Shown one piece after another: positions 35,746-48,949 of a stretch of DNA of 64,000 bases; within the stretch, counting starts at the first letter, position 1; the number at the start of each line of letters is the position of its first letter. The notes under the pieces are model-generated. The model saw only the letters and a list, made by a program, of their open reading frames with translations, was not told the DNA's origin and ran no database searches. The stretch spans positions 36,513-100,512 of the forward strand of contig QANU01072506.1 in NCBI GenBank assembly GCA_003254905.1. The letters run 5' to 3'. The DNA is from Nissolia schottii (lineage: Eukaryota; Streptophyta; Magnoliopsida; Fabales; Fabaceae). Position numbers and translations under genes: made by a program.

Positions 35746-38700
35746 TGTAACACCCTAGCTAACTGCATACCCTCGAGTAGTACGCAATGCTTAGGTTGTT
35801 GATCATTTGGTGGGATTACTTATATTCCTTTATTATCTTTCAAAAATACAAGATTAAGGAAAACATGGACCATTTTAAAACTTCTCTACTTGTTACTTAT
35901 TTGCAAAGTATGAGCCGCGCGTGAATCAAGACATATAATACAAACGATAGAGCTAGAGCTTACAAGAGTTAATCCTTCGTAGTATGGGCAAGTATAATAG
36001 GCAATTATATAAGCACACATGGTCCATCACAAACATTTACATCAACAGTAGAATATTACAATAATTTACATACAGGTGTCATACACATCAAAATACATAT
36101 CCAAATACATATCAAAAGGTCTAGGTCTTCCGCTAGCCTGTTTTGGGGCCTTCACTGCTCCGTGGATGGATCCTTATAAGGCTCCTCGTAGCCTTTGTAG
36201 TCTTTGCCTGCTCCTGGAAGCATAAGCGAGTGGGGGTGAGAACGTTTGTCCTCAGTGGTTACCTTGGCGTGGGATACTTCTTTTTCTTACGTATGAACCA
36301 GGCCGCTCAGGAGATCTCTATGTTTACATGCATACTAACATCATACTGTTTATTATCTTTACCTAGGATCCTGAACGGCTTTATCTAAGTTACTAGGTGA
36401 CTGGGGATCTAGTATTTCTTATCTAAGTTCTCGTGCTTGTTTACTTTTCTCGCGTACATACATAGTCGTCTCGAGCATTCTCTTGACGGTACTTACTTCA
36501 TACATATACTTACATACATTCTCATATGCTTATACATCACATGCTCATTCATCATATCATTACATACTTACTCATTTCATACTTAATGCATGGGAAACTT
36601 GGGTTCTCTTACGCATACCGGCTCACCCGGGTTAGCGTCCTTCTTTGCTTATCTCGAGTCCTTCCACTCATGTAACCACAGCCTTTCGGCTACAACCTGC
36701 TTCTGCTCCCTACTGACAACGACCAGGCGGCGCCCTAACCTGGATGGTTGCGAACCACCAATGCCCCTTTTGGCATTATCACGTGTCAATAGTGATAACC
36801 ATCAGGGATGGCGAGGGGCTGACCCTTGCAACTTAACCAAGCGTGGACTCATTCATCATTATCATCATATCATCATATCTTATCTTTTCTTTCTTTCATT
36901 CTTTCATTCTTTCTTTGGTGTCATTAACCTCTTTAACCAATCCCCCTTTTGGGATCGGTGAGGTAACACTGTTGACCAATCCCCTTTTGGGACTGGTGAG
37001 GGGCGTGTCCGTAGACTTTGCCAAGAGAGAGACTTCCTATCATATACCTACATACTTGTTCCCTAGTGTTCCATAATAATCTTTAAGCATTAAGTGATTA
37101 ACCTCTAGTTCTCTAAGGTTGTCCTAACACTTACTGACAACCCTGTCCTCATGATGCATGGTAACATAACCATTCTAATCATAAACATTATACATGCAAC
37201 GTTCCACATACATCATGTATCAGTCACATTAATGATTATTGGAAACTGTGGCCCAAGATAGTTTTCATAAACGTTTGCTCCCTGGCCTAGGTTAGCTCGG
37301 TGACCTAGAGTTTCCTGGGCTGTTTAGCACCCCTGGGAACTCCCGGTATGCTTCATCACCCCTGTCCAAGCCTCCAAGTTACATACTCATCTTTTAAAAC
37401 CATTTTCCAAAATCCTGCTTCAGGCCACTCAACGGACCTTTTTGCCGCTCAGCGCCCTGGAGCCCATGAGTTCATAAACATTTTCCATCGTGCCAGGTTC
37501 CAGCCCCAGGCCGCTCAGTGATTTCTAATTCCGCTCAGCAGTCCCTTCTGCCGCTCAGCAGTTCCTCAGGCCGTTCAGTAGTCTGGGCGCAACCTGAACT
37601 ACTGCTTTCCTTTCTTGCTTTCATTTTCCATGGCTACTTCTTGGGGTTCCTCCCACATGTTCCAACAATCATAACACTATCTAGTCCAGGTCACAAGACC
37701 CTTCAGAATCATCATTAAATCCTAGCATAGCAGTTCTAACATAGCATAATTTGCTAGCAGTTCTAACATAGCATAATCATAAGGCATACAAGCACATAAA
37801 CACATACAAGCAAACATAAGCCACCAAGGGGTGAGCAAGCCAAGTTTACCCACTTCTTAGAAGCTTTAGAGAAGGCTGGAGAGGGTGGAAGAGATGTAGG
37901 ATCCCTGGGTGTACAGCCTCCTGAACCAGTCTCCTGATTTCAGCAGTGTTCTAGCAGAGTTCCTGGACCGAATGATTTTTCGTCAGAGTTTCCACAACCT
38001 TGAAATTTTTGTGAAAAATTCTAAATGGGAGGGCCTATTGATAGCCAAGAATCTTCCCCCAAAATTACTCTTTTACCCCTTATGAAATTTACCATTTTGC
38101 CCTTTTTAATTTAATTAAAGAATTAATTAATTAGGTTAGATAATTAAGATGTCAAATCAATGAATAGTAACCTAATTTTTTATTATTTTCCTAGAAAAAT
38201 CTGCTTCCATCACGTGGTGAATGCAGATGTGGGTCCCTCCCGGTCCCATTTCGCTCGTTTTTGGTCGTTCGTAATCCCGGTGCGTCGCGCACGATCGTCC
38301 GAAAAATATTCTGCTTATACCGTTGCGATCCTTTAATTTTCCTTAACCTAGAAATAATATTTACTCAAGGCACTTGTGAATTTTTCTCCGGAGGAGTATT
38401 CTTCATAGATACCTTTGATACACCGCTGAATCTTGGGGACTGCAGACCACCGTTCCGCTTGCGGTTACGCTATCGCTCAATCTTCCTAATGAGGTCGTGG
38501 GACTATTTTAAGGTATTTGTACCCTTTCTCCTGCACCGGTTAGGTTTCCAGAGACTTTAGGGCTCTCCGCTCAGTTCTACTAGTTAAACGGGCCCAAACG
38601 GGGCTGTTCTAGTGTCTGCAGAATCGTCCGAAACTGAACCGATTTCCATTTTTCCCGACACTTTGGGTTTTTCATCCATCTCTAGGGGGTCGAGATGAAT

Positions 38701-38834
38701 CATTTCAGTGTAAGCAAAATTTATCAAAACTAAACAGATTAATTTCTATTAATTCCTGCATGTTAACCCATACAGGGTGCTCTACGAACAGTTAATTGGG
38801 GAAATTTTCACTAAGAAAGGAGTGGGATGTTACA
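35746..38834 (-). mobile_element. Solo LTR, Tekay-type (copy 3), inside another LTR
   Basis: On the plus strand it runs from TGTAACACCCTAGCTAAC (LTR 3' end) to GGGATGTTACA (LTR 5' end), 3,089 bp. Both flanks are GACTC (35741-35745 and 38835-38839), a perfect target duplication. It carries the CGCTGAGCGG cluster (37430-37570), GTGGGTAAAC near 37850 and the acceptor-like block near 36210-36250, but no acidic reading frame. It is younger than the LTR it split. Confidence 0.9.
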
Positions 38835-39419
38835 GACTCGATTTGTCGGCACCTTCGGGGACATCTTACTTTTACTTTTTGTCCACACCTTTGGGGACAT
38901 CTTACTTTTTATCTTTCTCTTTCTCTTTCTTTCTTTCATTTGTCTTTATTCATGAATTATGACTTTCTTGACATGTCTTTGTCTTTCCTTTGTCTATGAC
39001 AGTAGTCATACGCAGAGGCGTAGGCCTGTATTTGTTATGAACCAATCCTCCTGGCAGGACTGGTGAGGGGCTTGCCCTTTGGATGTGCCAAGAGGGGGTG
39101 CCCTATTATACAACTATGTTCTTATCTTCAAGGTTCTCCAAGCCCTTCTGGCCGGAGCCTTCTTAAGATATTTTGTTTTCCCTAAGATTCAATTATGGTC
39201 TTTGTTAAGTTTGGGCAAAAACTTCTAATTTTCTAAGGCCATCCTAAGATCTTGACGACAACCGTATCCTCACGATGCATAAAAGTATTCATATGAAAAT
39301 ACACATTATCATGATACACAATATGTGACCATTTACATCATACGTTCATTAAAGTACGACAAGAATTATCAGGATACTCATAACCTCTTTTTCCTTTGGA
39401 ATTTTGGCTATCGAATACC

Positions 39420-39965
39420 TGATGAGTCCTAGACCTCATCCTAGGATTTTTGATAGCACTAAGATCAATTTTCACACATATAAGTCCAGATTTTACGCCC
39501 AAGATTAAGCAATTACAGATTCACCCTTTTTACCCGAAATGCCACCTTTTATCCGAAAAACCTAATTTTCATTCGAAATTTTATTCAACCACCAACCGAT
39601 GGACTCGAGACTTAACCCCAAGGTTTTCCATAGCTCTGAACCCATTTTTCATGAAAACAAACCCAGATTTTCATTCCCTTTACCCAAAATTATAGTTCTG
39701 CCCCCATATGCTTAAAACGTCATTTTTGCCCGAAAAATCGAATTTCCTTTGAAATTTTATTTCGCCATAACCTGATGGACTCGAGACTTGACCCCAAGGT
39801 TTTTGATAGCTTTGAACCCATTTTTCATGATAATAAACCCAGATTTTCAGTCCCTTTACTCGAAATTACAGAAATCACAATTTTGCCCTTATGTGCCCAA
39901 AACGTTGTTTTTTCCTTTATGTCACTTTCTTTCAAAATCCAACCTGTGTACCAACCTTGGACCTC
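39420..39965 (-). repeat. ~180-bp degenerate tandem repeats in LTR
   Basis: Three units each carry CCAAGGTTTTTGATAGC, then a CCATTTTTCATGA-type stretch and AAACCCAGATTTT, at about 39440, 39617 and 39797. Cognate units occur at about 62812, 62987 and 63163, and inverted in copy 2 at 16400-16790, so they belong to the U3 or early transcribed part of this LTR family. Confidence 0.7.
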
Positions 39966-41397
39966 CATAATGAAATTCCCAGCAACCACATAACATTATT
40001 CCAACATTTAAATACCACGTAACACATGCAAGCATCATCCATCAACAAATATTGCATAATATGTTATATGTTCACCAAAATCACAAAAATGCTTGCATGC
40101 AACATAAACACACGCATGCATCATACATAGATTACCAAGTAGTGATCAAACTAGAGATTACCCATAGATTTTTAATACCCAAAATAATATATATTTACTT
40201 TCAAACAACAATCAAACACATGCATGCACATCATCAAGCATAATATACATATTTTCACATAATCACACATTTAAGTATAGAACCACCAAGAGGTAGTTTA
40301 GGCTAGATTTACCCACGTTTTTTATGCAGGGAGCATGGAGAATGTGTCTAAGAAATGGTCCTTGTAGCCTTTAAAAACACCACTTTTCTTCAAAGTGCTT
40401 CTTGAAGAATGATGATGATGGTGGACAGATTTTCTTGGAGATTTTGTGAGGTTTATAGGTGGAAGAAGATGAGAAGAGAGTGAGGAGAATAAGAGGAGTT
40501 GGTTCGGTTTTTTGGGGGAGGAGAATAGGGGAAGAATGCTTGATTTTTGCCTTCGGAGACAATGGTGGTTCTAGAGCTTTGCTTGGTGTAAGTGTGTATG
40601 TGTTTTTGAGAGAGTTTTGGAAGAGGAAATCTGTCTCTAAAACTAAAAAGGGAGTTCGGTTTCAGCTGGGAAAAATTGGCTCATTTTTGGATTAAAGTAT
40701 TCATGTAATGGTGTGTCATCATGTTACCTTTATGCCTTGACCAATGCATGTCCATTGAGTGTGGAAAAAGTAAAAAGGTGTAAGAAAAGTGACTAGGCTG
40801 CCATGCAAGAGTGTGCAGCCGGGGTGAGAGCAAATTTTTACTCAAATTGCTACATGTTCGGTCGTTTTTTATCGTTAACTATTCGGTTACGCGCATGTTC
40901 GCGCGCGAAAAATTAACGATCAACATAAAAATGATCTACACATAATTTAACACTAATTAATCACTTAAAATAAGAAATTTAGATTTAACTAGGATATTCT
41001 AAATTTTTCCCGATAAAAAGTGTATTTTTTACGGGTACCGCCGACACGCACTTAAATTTTCGGTAACGACCGAAAATTATACAAAAATCACTTAAAAATA
41101 AAATCACATTCTTTAAACAATTCTAATGAGGAATTTAATTTTTATTTAAGGTACTCGCATTTTCTAGGTTTACAAAATTTATTTTACGGGCTCCTTCGAT
41201 ACCCGTTAAATTCTGAAGGCGACCGAGAATCGGCACGATTCTCGCAAAATTTCTCGGGATTACGAGGCCATCCCTTTGACTAATATTTTTAGAAAATAAA
41301 ATTTAAAATTTTTCCAATCAAAATAGCTGGCTCGTGATTTATTAATTAGGCGAAATTCTTCTTAAGGAAAAACGTGATGTTACATTCCACCCCCTTA

Positions 41398-42812
41398 GAA
41401 AAATTTCGCCTCGAAATTTCCGTACCTTCAAATAGTTCGGGGTATGCCTTCCTCATATCGGACTCTAGCTCCCAGGTCTATTCTTCATATACCCTGTTTG
41501 CCCATACGACACGCACCATAGCTATCTCATTGTTTCGGGTTGTACGCGTCTTTCGGTCAATGACCATCCGTGGTAACACTGGTAAGGAAAGATCCTCCCT
41601 TAGCTGTACTTTATCCAACTCAAGCACATGGTCAGGAGACGGGTGGTATTTTCATAATTGGGAGACATGAAAAACATTATGGACACTGGCCAAGCTAGGG
41701 GGAAGGGCTATACGGTAAGCTACTGGCCCTACACGGCTAAGTATTTGGAACGGTCCTATGAATTTGGGGCTAAACTTTTTGACTTTGAGAGATCTCCCTA
41801 TGCCTGTTGCAGGAGTGACTTTCAAGAATACATGTTCGCCTTCTTGAAACTCGAGTGGTCTCCTCCTAGCATCTGCATAACTCTTCTGGCGATTCTGGGC
41901 AGTTCGAATTCTTTCCTGGATATTCCCTATCCGTTCCTCCGCCTCCTTTGTCTCCTCTGGCCCCAAATACCAATATTCTCTACTATCATTCCAACAGAGA
42001 GGCGATTGACACTTCCGGCCGTAGAGTTGCTTCGAACGGTGCCATACCAATACTAGCGTGATAGCTGTTATTGTAGGAGAATTCCACAAATGGCAATAGC
42101 TCATCCCAATATCCTGGCAGATCTAGTACACAAGCCCTCAACATGTCTTCCAACATCTAAATGATCCGTTCGGATTGTCCATCTGTCTAAGGGTGGTAAG
42201 CAGAACTAAGGTGTAATTGAGACCCATACGCCTTTTGGAAAGCGGTCCAAAACCTCGAGGTGAATCTTGGATCCCTATCTGAAATGATAGATGATGGAAC
42301 ACCTTGTAACCTTACAACCTCCTTTATGTACAGTTGGACAAACTTCTCCATCGGATAAGTCATCTTAACCGGGATGAAGTGAGCAGACTTGTAAGTCTGT
42401 CAATAATCACCCAGATCGCATCGACCCCCTTTTTGGTATAAGGTAAGTCAGAAACAAAGTCCATCGCAATTCCTTCCCATTTCCATTACGGTATCTTAGG
42501 TTGGTGGAGTAATCCGGGAGGTTTTCGATGCTCCAACTTCACCTTCTGGCAGACTAGACACTTCGACACCCATTCCTCTACGTCCCTTTTCAAGGCAGGC
42601 CACCAGAACATTTCCTTAAGGTCGTGAAACATCTTTGTGGTGCCTGGGTGAATAGTTAAATGGCTCTTATGTGCTTCCCGTAGAATGTCCTCTCTCAAAC
42701 TACCCTCCTGGGGAACGCAAATGCGTTGGTTAAACCTTTGTATCCCATCTTTCCTGATGACCACTTCATTGACCGTGCCTTCCTTCACGGCCTTCACGAA
42801 CTTGCACCACAT
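41398..42812 (-). pseudogene. Integrase and chromodomain part of pol
   Basis: The zinc-binding start (AHKSHLTIHPGTTKMFHDLK, CLVCQKVKLEHRKPPGLL) lies at about 42690-42490. The later integrase part is at 42104-41655 with ADARRRPLEFQEGEHVFLKV, FSPKFIGPFQIL and SVHNVFHVSQL. A chromodomain-like stretch at about 41640-41400 contains VVWANRVYEE. Chromodomains steer such elements to heterochromatin. Fossil. Confidence 0.82.
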
Positions 42813-42818
42813 GTCATC

Positions 42819-44453
42819 TTAACAATTCTTCTGAGCCTCTGTAACTCGTTGTCTGAATCCTCTAAGAATCTGTAAGTGGCACATCCTGATGCTACCCGGA
42901 CGAAGGGTTATGCCAAGGTTAAGGTCTCTAAAGTTCTCAATTAATTCTGTCTCTTTCACCATCATTTGAGCGGCATGTAGCGACTTTCTAGTCACCACAT
43001 CGGCCACCACATTGGCCTTGCCAGGGTGGTAATTCAACCCAAAATCGTAATCCTTCAAAAATTCCATCCAGCGTCTTTGTCGCATATTGAGTTCCTTCTG
43101 ATCGAACAGGTACTTCATACTTTTATGGTCTGAAAATACCTCGAACCTTACTCCATACAAGTGATATCTCCATATCTTCAACGCAAACACAACGACAGCG
43201 AGCTCCAAGTCGTGGGTGGGGTAGTTTCCCTCGTGAGGTCTGAGCTGTCTAGAGGCGAATGCTACTACTTACCGATTCTGCATGAGTACGCATCCCAATC
43301 CGTTCGTGACGCTTCGCAAAACACCTCACACGGCACCTGTGGGTTTGGCAAAATCAATAGTAGCGCGGTTGTCAGCTTCTCTTTCAACTCACAGAAACTC
43401 CTCTCATACTCAGGTGACCAAACAAATGACACCCCTTTCCTTGTCAGCTTTGTGAGTGGCAAGGCTATCTGCGAGAAATCCTTGATAAACCTCTGGTAGT
43501 AGCCAGCCAATCCAAGAAAACTCCGGATCTCCGTAACTATCGTAGGCTTCTCCCATTTCTTTACTGCCTCAACCTTGCTAGGGTCCATTGCTACTCCATG
43601 GTTTGACACTACGTGTCCCAAGAATTGCACTTCCTTCACCAAGAACTCACACTTGGACAGCTTGGCGTATAGCTTCCTTTCCTTTAGGATTTCCAGTACG
43701 TCCGTAAATGCCTAGCGTGCTCTTCCTCACTTTTGGAGTACACCAATATGTCATCGATGAACACAATCACACATTCATCCAAGTATTCTCGAAATATGCG
43801 ATTCATGTAGTCCATAAAGATGGTGGGAGCGTTGGTCAAACCGAAGGACATTACTGTAAATTCATAATGCCCATAGCGAGATCTAAATGTCGTTTTAGGG
43901 ATATCCTCGCCTCTGACCCGAATTTGATGGTAGCCCGATCGTAGGTCGATCCTTGAAAACACCTTCGCTCCCTTCAGTTGATCCATCAGGTCGTCAATCC
44001 TTGGTAATGGATACTTGTTTTTTATGGTGACTTTGTTGATCTAGCGATAGTCTATGCACATCGTCATCGAACCGTCTTTCTTCATGACAAATAGTACTGG
44101 GGCTCCCCACGGTGACGCACTCGGTCGGATGAACCATTTTTCAATTAACTCTTCCAGCTGCTTCTTCAGCTCTTGTAACTCTATGGGGGAGATCCGGTAC
44201 GGTGCTATCGATATAGGTCCTGCTTCGGGAACTAAGTTGAACGAAAACTCCACTTCCCTTTCTGGGGGAAACTCGGGGATGTCCTTAGGGAATACTTGCA
44301 CACCACTGGAATGTGCTCGATCTCGTGCGTTGTCTGTACCTCCGTGGATGGTAGAAGAACGTATTCCTGACTTTCAAGGCGGCAACGGTACAGGGTTACT
44401 AACTCGACCTTGGGGACTGACGATTCGATGGTCTCTGAGGGAAAGTTCACCAA
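42819..44453 (-). pseudogene. Reverse transcriptase and RNase H part of pol
   Basis: Starts near [20 protein letters not shown] (44290). The RT core has [17 protein letters not shown] and [14 protein letters not shown] (about 43970-43700); [20 protein letters not shown] and [14 protein letters not shown] follow at 43620-43500. RNase H has [18 protein letters not shown] (43208) and [20 protein letters not shown]. Family level Ty3/gypsy. Fossil. Confidence 0.88.
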
Positions 44454-44559
44454 TTTCTTGGCACAGTCTAAAATTACCTAGTTGGCACGAAGCCAATCCA
44501 TTCCTAGGATGATGTCTAGACCAACTAAGGGAAGACATATCAAATCAGTTGTAAACGTC

Positions 44560-45840
44560 TTATTCTGCATTTGAATTGGGCACTAGGGACACACAAGACA
44601 AGTCTTTACTGGGGGTGCAGTAAGGGTGGTTACATTTAGAGCATAAGGTAAGGACACAGGCGATAATCCTAGGTTCTTAACAATTTCATGGGATATGAAG
44701 GAGTGTGATGCTCCTGAATCATAAAGTACAGTCAAGATTTTACCCTTCTTTGCACTTTTACCATGGATCGGGTCTCCTGCTTCTTGTGCTTCCTCCGCAG
44801 ACAGAGTGAATACTCGGCCTTGTTGCTGAGCTAGGGGTGGCGCCATGTTGCAATTCCCTGCGAAGTGGCCACCCTTGCCACATCGGTAACAGATGTTCTG
44901 CCCAGATAGGCAGGCTCCTACATGTGCCTTTCCGCACTTCGGGCACGACATCCTCTGTGCTCCTCCTTGTTGCAGTGGTCGGGGTGCTAGTAGACCATTC
45001 TTGGGCGGTCCCCACCTTGCCTAGTTCTGCGGCCCTCTCTGTCCTTGCGGTGGCTGGTTCTGCTATGGCCCTCTCCCAGGGTTGAAGAATGGGGTTGGGA
45101 AAGGTCCCTCTTTCTTGGCTCCTGCTGTAAGCTCCCCTGATCTGCTGCCTTGCGCTTGTTCCTCTCCATTTGCACGGCAGCTAAGTGTCTATCAGCTTCC
45201 TTCTGGGCAAGGCTCTTGTTAACCAGAGTGGCATAGTCCTTAATGCCCAGCACATTGATGGACTGTTGGAGTTCTACTTTCAGTCCTCTCTGGTATTTGC
45301 CGCACTTCCACCTTTCATCGGGGTTCAACTGATAGGTTTGAGAATATTGGCGCAAACTTTCAAAGTTGGTGGTGTAGTCCGCCACAGACATGTTGCCCTG
45401 TCTCAGTTCCATGGATTTTGACTCTTTCCTATCCCTTAACTCCTTAGGGAAGTACTTATCCAGCAAGGCAGTGGTGAAATGGGTCCACGTGATTTGGTCA
45501 TAGTGTAGCTCGAGGAGTGATTTAGTATATTCCCACCATTCCAGAGCGTCGTCCTCCAGCTTTCAGGATGCGAATCGGACTTTCTGTGCCTCTGAACACG
45601 GAATATCTTCAAAGATTTGATTCATCTTCCTCTGCTAGTTGTAAACCTGTTCGGGTTCCATAACTCCCTCAAAGGTGGGAGGATTAGCCCGGCAGATGTC
45701 TGCGAACTTCCTTGCGTCCGTCGCGGGACGTTCGAATCTGCAATGCGATTAGCTGTACGAGCTAATTCACGGATCAGGGCCACAAGGCCTGAAGAATCAT
45801 CCTCAATATGTGGTGCAGTGTCTCTTCTTGGCGGCATGTC
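44560..45840 (-). pseudogene. gag: Tekay-type gag, zinc knuckle and protease
   Basis: Starts MPPRRDTAPHIEDD (about 45836). The capsid part includes TNFESLRQYSQTYQLNPDER (about 45380-45310). The zinc knuckle is CYRCGKGGHFAGNC (about 44895-44850) and the aspartic protease motif VLYDSGASHSFISHE is at about 44735-44690. Gag packages the element RNA and protease cuts the polyprotein. Fossil. Confidence 0.85.
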
Positions 45841-45870
45841 TGACTTATAGTACCTGCACAAATCCCGCAC

Positions 45871-47955
45871 TTTCAGCACAACAATTAGTAAAATTGCGAT
45901 AACTTCGACTACAGATATCGGATTGAGGTGATTCAAATCTCCAATTAAAGCTAAGAGATAGATATACAACTTTGTAGTTGAGATCAAATCGAGATTCAAT
46001 CTCCATCTTGGCGCAAAATCCGTAGCAACTTCATCGTTAAAAATCCTCAGTAAATCTTTAACCAAATCTTTTTGAATTTGAATTTAATCTTGAATTTATT
46101 TGTCTCAATATTCTCTTCAAATCTCTTCTTTGAAATTTATATCTTATCAAATTACCTTCAAATCTTCAATAATCCTCTTGACAATTTATTTTCTGCAATT
46201 AAAATAGAAAACTAAAAAAGAACAAAAGAAATCTACACATTAAATTCTAAGATAAAGTAGTGCTTAAAATTGCGTTTTTGTAAATTTCTCACAAAAGAGG
46301 ATAATGTGCAAAACATATTAATTAAGCACTAAAATTACACATTTTTAGTATACAATGTTCAATTATAGAATAATAAAATAAGGTACAAAATCTACCTATC
46401 AAATTACCCCACACTTGAACAATTGCATGTCCTCATGCAAGAAACTAAGAACAAAAGCAAACTAAAAATGAAAATAAAAAAAAAACAAATAAAGAAAAAT
46501 CTTTTTGGTGCAGCGACCCTATTTACATCCCCTACAAAGTCGCGAAACTCAGGGAAGCACTTAAGCCGACTCACTAATTACCAGACAACTGTGCAAAATA
46601 CATGACAATCCAAAAATAAAAGTACATTTAGACAAGAGATGATATCATTGTGCATTAAAACTAGTCTTCTTGGCATATCAATTATGAACAAAGAATAAGT
46701 CAAGGCATGTTAAAATTAATTGGGTCTCACAGGTTAGTGTGTGTCACTCATCACTCAAAGTGTATAGGTTCATCCAATGCTCTCTCAAACGCTATACTAG
46801 AGTCGCCTCCATAGGCTTGACTTTCTTCTAAACATCACGGATCACCACATATATATGATATACATCAAGAGGTCTTTTTAAGGTTGTAATGGGGTCAAGG
46901 TCAAGGTGGGATATCATATGGTCGGTGAGCTAAAGCCTAAGACTTAGTAGAATTCTCGGCATATGTGCTTAACCAACGGTGCAAGGACCTTGATCTCCAC
47001 TAGCTTCTCTTGTTCTCCAATTAGCCTGATGACAAATTCCCAAACACTTTTATTTACTTTTCTTTCTTTTTTTATACTTTTTCACTCTTCTTGGAAATCT
47101 TGCCACCGCTTACCCATTAGCTCAGGGGAGAGTTTCCGTCGGTGCACCTAATTGGTTGTTTTGCAGATTAGTTGTCTCAATTTTTTTAAAATTTTTTTAT
47201 GGGCACTTTCGTAGATTTTCCAACCAATAGGAGAAATTGCGGTTGCTCTCCCCCTACTTTGAATGTTACATGTCCTCATGTAACCCCACACTTGTTGCTT
47301 AGCACATATGAACAAATGTGCCACAATTCTCCTAAGCCCTAAAGCCAGGTGTATCATGGTTTTTCTTGGTTTATCAGCTTGTATTGTGCTAATTATTCAA
47401 TAAAAGGCTACAAGGCTCAAAGGGGCTAACAAGGGTCAAATGTTCAAGGTAGACTCATATGGATATGTAAGCTAAATACACAATGAATGCCTCAATCATG
47501 TCACATGTCATTTAAAAAGGTAAAAGTGCAATGCAGAGAATCAAGCAAATTCTAGACTTGAACACTAGTGAGTGTACACACAACAAAGAAAGTAATGACA
47601 TGTAGTGTTGCCATCCTATAAAAGGTTCAAAAGCTTACCAGGTAATATCATCCAATTAATTAAAACATGCCAGGATCTATAAAATGATCAATCAAACATA
47701 ATGCCATAAATAATCAAACACAACATTTCACATTGCACAAATCAATCATCAACTAGTCTAAATTATCCCTTATTCATGAATTCCCACAATTATTGCACAG
47801 TTAAAACTACTATCTTAAACAAATAAAACTTTCCCACCCTACACTTAAAGAAGTGTACTGGCCTCGGTGCACAAGACAGGGCAAGAAAAAAGAAGAAGTA
47901 AAACAAATAAATAAAAGAAAAGGAAAGAAAAAGTTACAAACGGTGGGTTGTCTCC
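45871..47955 (-). other. Unassigned retroelement-like DNA
   Basis: Joins abruptly to Tekay leader sequence at 45871. On the minus strand, a purine-rich GTGTGGGGTAATT at about 46405-46418 is followed by TGATAGGTAG, which looks like a polypurine tract and LTR start; the LTR would then run from about 46404 down toward 45871. The upstream part (46420-47950) has no long frame. Possibly the 3' end of an Athila/Tat-like element. The assignment is weak. Confidence 0.35.
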
Positions 47956-48440
47956 TGTAACACCCTAGGTTAGCAGCTTATGCTTAAGTCATAATCTGCG
48001 TCTGCTAGGTTGTTAACTGCTGTGTGGGAATACCAGTAGTCCCTACTTTACTTTGGAAAATAATTGAGTTAACTTGAAAATAAGGACCCATTTTTTTCTT
48101 TTAAACATAATATATCCGTAAATCTAGAGCCATGCGTTTGGGCTATTTTGAGTCCCGTATAGTCGTACCATAGATAAATGCGCACGTTGTCTGTCATACA
48201 TGTACATACATAAATAATGAAGTAAACCATACAAGGTGGGTCTGACAATCAATATCAGACATGTCAAATAGTCATAGATACATAAATAGGGTGCTAGTAC
48301 ATCAAAGGGTGAAGCATACCCTAAGCCCGATCAAACCATCCGGGCTACAAAGTAGAATGCATCCATATACAAATAAAGCTGAGACTACTAGCAAAAAAGG
48401 GTGGCCTCTAATGACAGGGCAGGAACATAGGGCTGGTCAG

Positions 48441-48814
48441 GTCTCTGGCGCATCCTCGCTGGGGTCCTCCTCCGGATCCTCCTCTGGGTCCTCCTCCTTC
48501 GGGTCCTCCTCCTCGGGCTAGTCCTCCTCCTCGAAGATCTCGATGAGAGAGTCCTCCTCAGGTGGTGAGGGCGTAGGTACGTCTGGCGGTCAGAGTCGAA
48601 CAGAGACTGGATCGACCTCTACGTCCTTCTCGTAAGGAACGGGCTCGCTATCCGCAGAAGTCTCAGGCTCTGGGACGACCGGTGGTGTAATGCAGAGAGG
48701 TGGGGGACGGTTCACGACCAGCACTGTCCATAGCTCTGCCTCCTCCCCTGTCTCAGGGTCTATTGTCCTAAACCTGCTGCGCAGGATCCGGCTCTTCCTC
48801 GGCGGGGACGTCAT
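48441..48814 (-). pseudogene. LTR-embedded acidic protein, copy C (broken)
   Basis: The ATG (48814) lies 9 bases after GCTTCAG of the acceptor-like block, just as in copy B. Shared blocks are FRTIDPETGEEAE, a Pro-rich part, SEPVPYEKDVEVDPVSVRL, and an acidic tail with EEDPKEEDPEEDPEED. It lies about 485 bases before the LTR 3' end, the same position as copies A and B. It looks broken. Confidence 0.5.
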
Positions 48815-48949
48815 CTATCTCGCCTGAAGCCATAAGTGAGTGGGGGTGAGAACAGTGGTTCTCGTTGGTTAACTATGAATAGGGCTCTGTTTACTCAATT
48901 ATGCTCCGGCCGTCCAGGAGATATCTAGTGTTCATGTATCATGCCTAGT

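Larger units (their letters stand above)
34077..41384 (-). mobile_element. Tekay-type LTR, split by a solo LTR
   Basis: On the minus strand the LTR starts TGTAACATCACG (41384) next to a purine tract (41385-41397) and ends GGGTGTTTCA (34077) next to a primer site. Without the solo LTR at 35746-38834 and its duplicated GACTC, it is about 4.2 kb. It therefore serves as 3' LTR for the pol on its right and as 5' LTR for the gag on its left. It carries the acidic reading frame at 34513-35106, the acceptor-like block at about 35113-35150 and GTGGGTAAAT near 40308. Fossil. Confidence 0.78.
41385..45870 (-). mobile_element. Tekay chromovirus internal region (gag-pol)
   Basis: The order on the minus strand is gag, zinc knuckle, protease, reverse transcriptase, RNase H, integrase, chromodomain, purine tract, LTR, which is the order of Ty3/gypsy chromoviruses. 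The sequence type ([18 protein letters not shown]; chromodomain after the VFHVSQL motif) fits the Tekay/Del lineage. The 5' leader joins unrelated DNA at about 45871, so its own 5' LTR is not attached. The coding region is broken in several places. Fossil. Confidence 0.88.
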
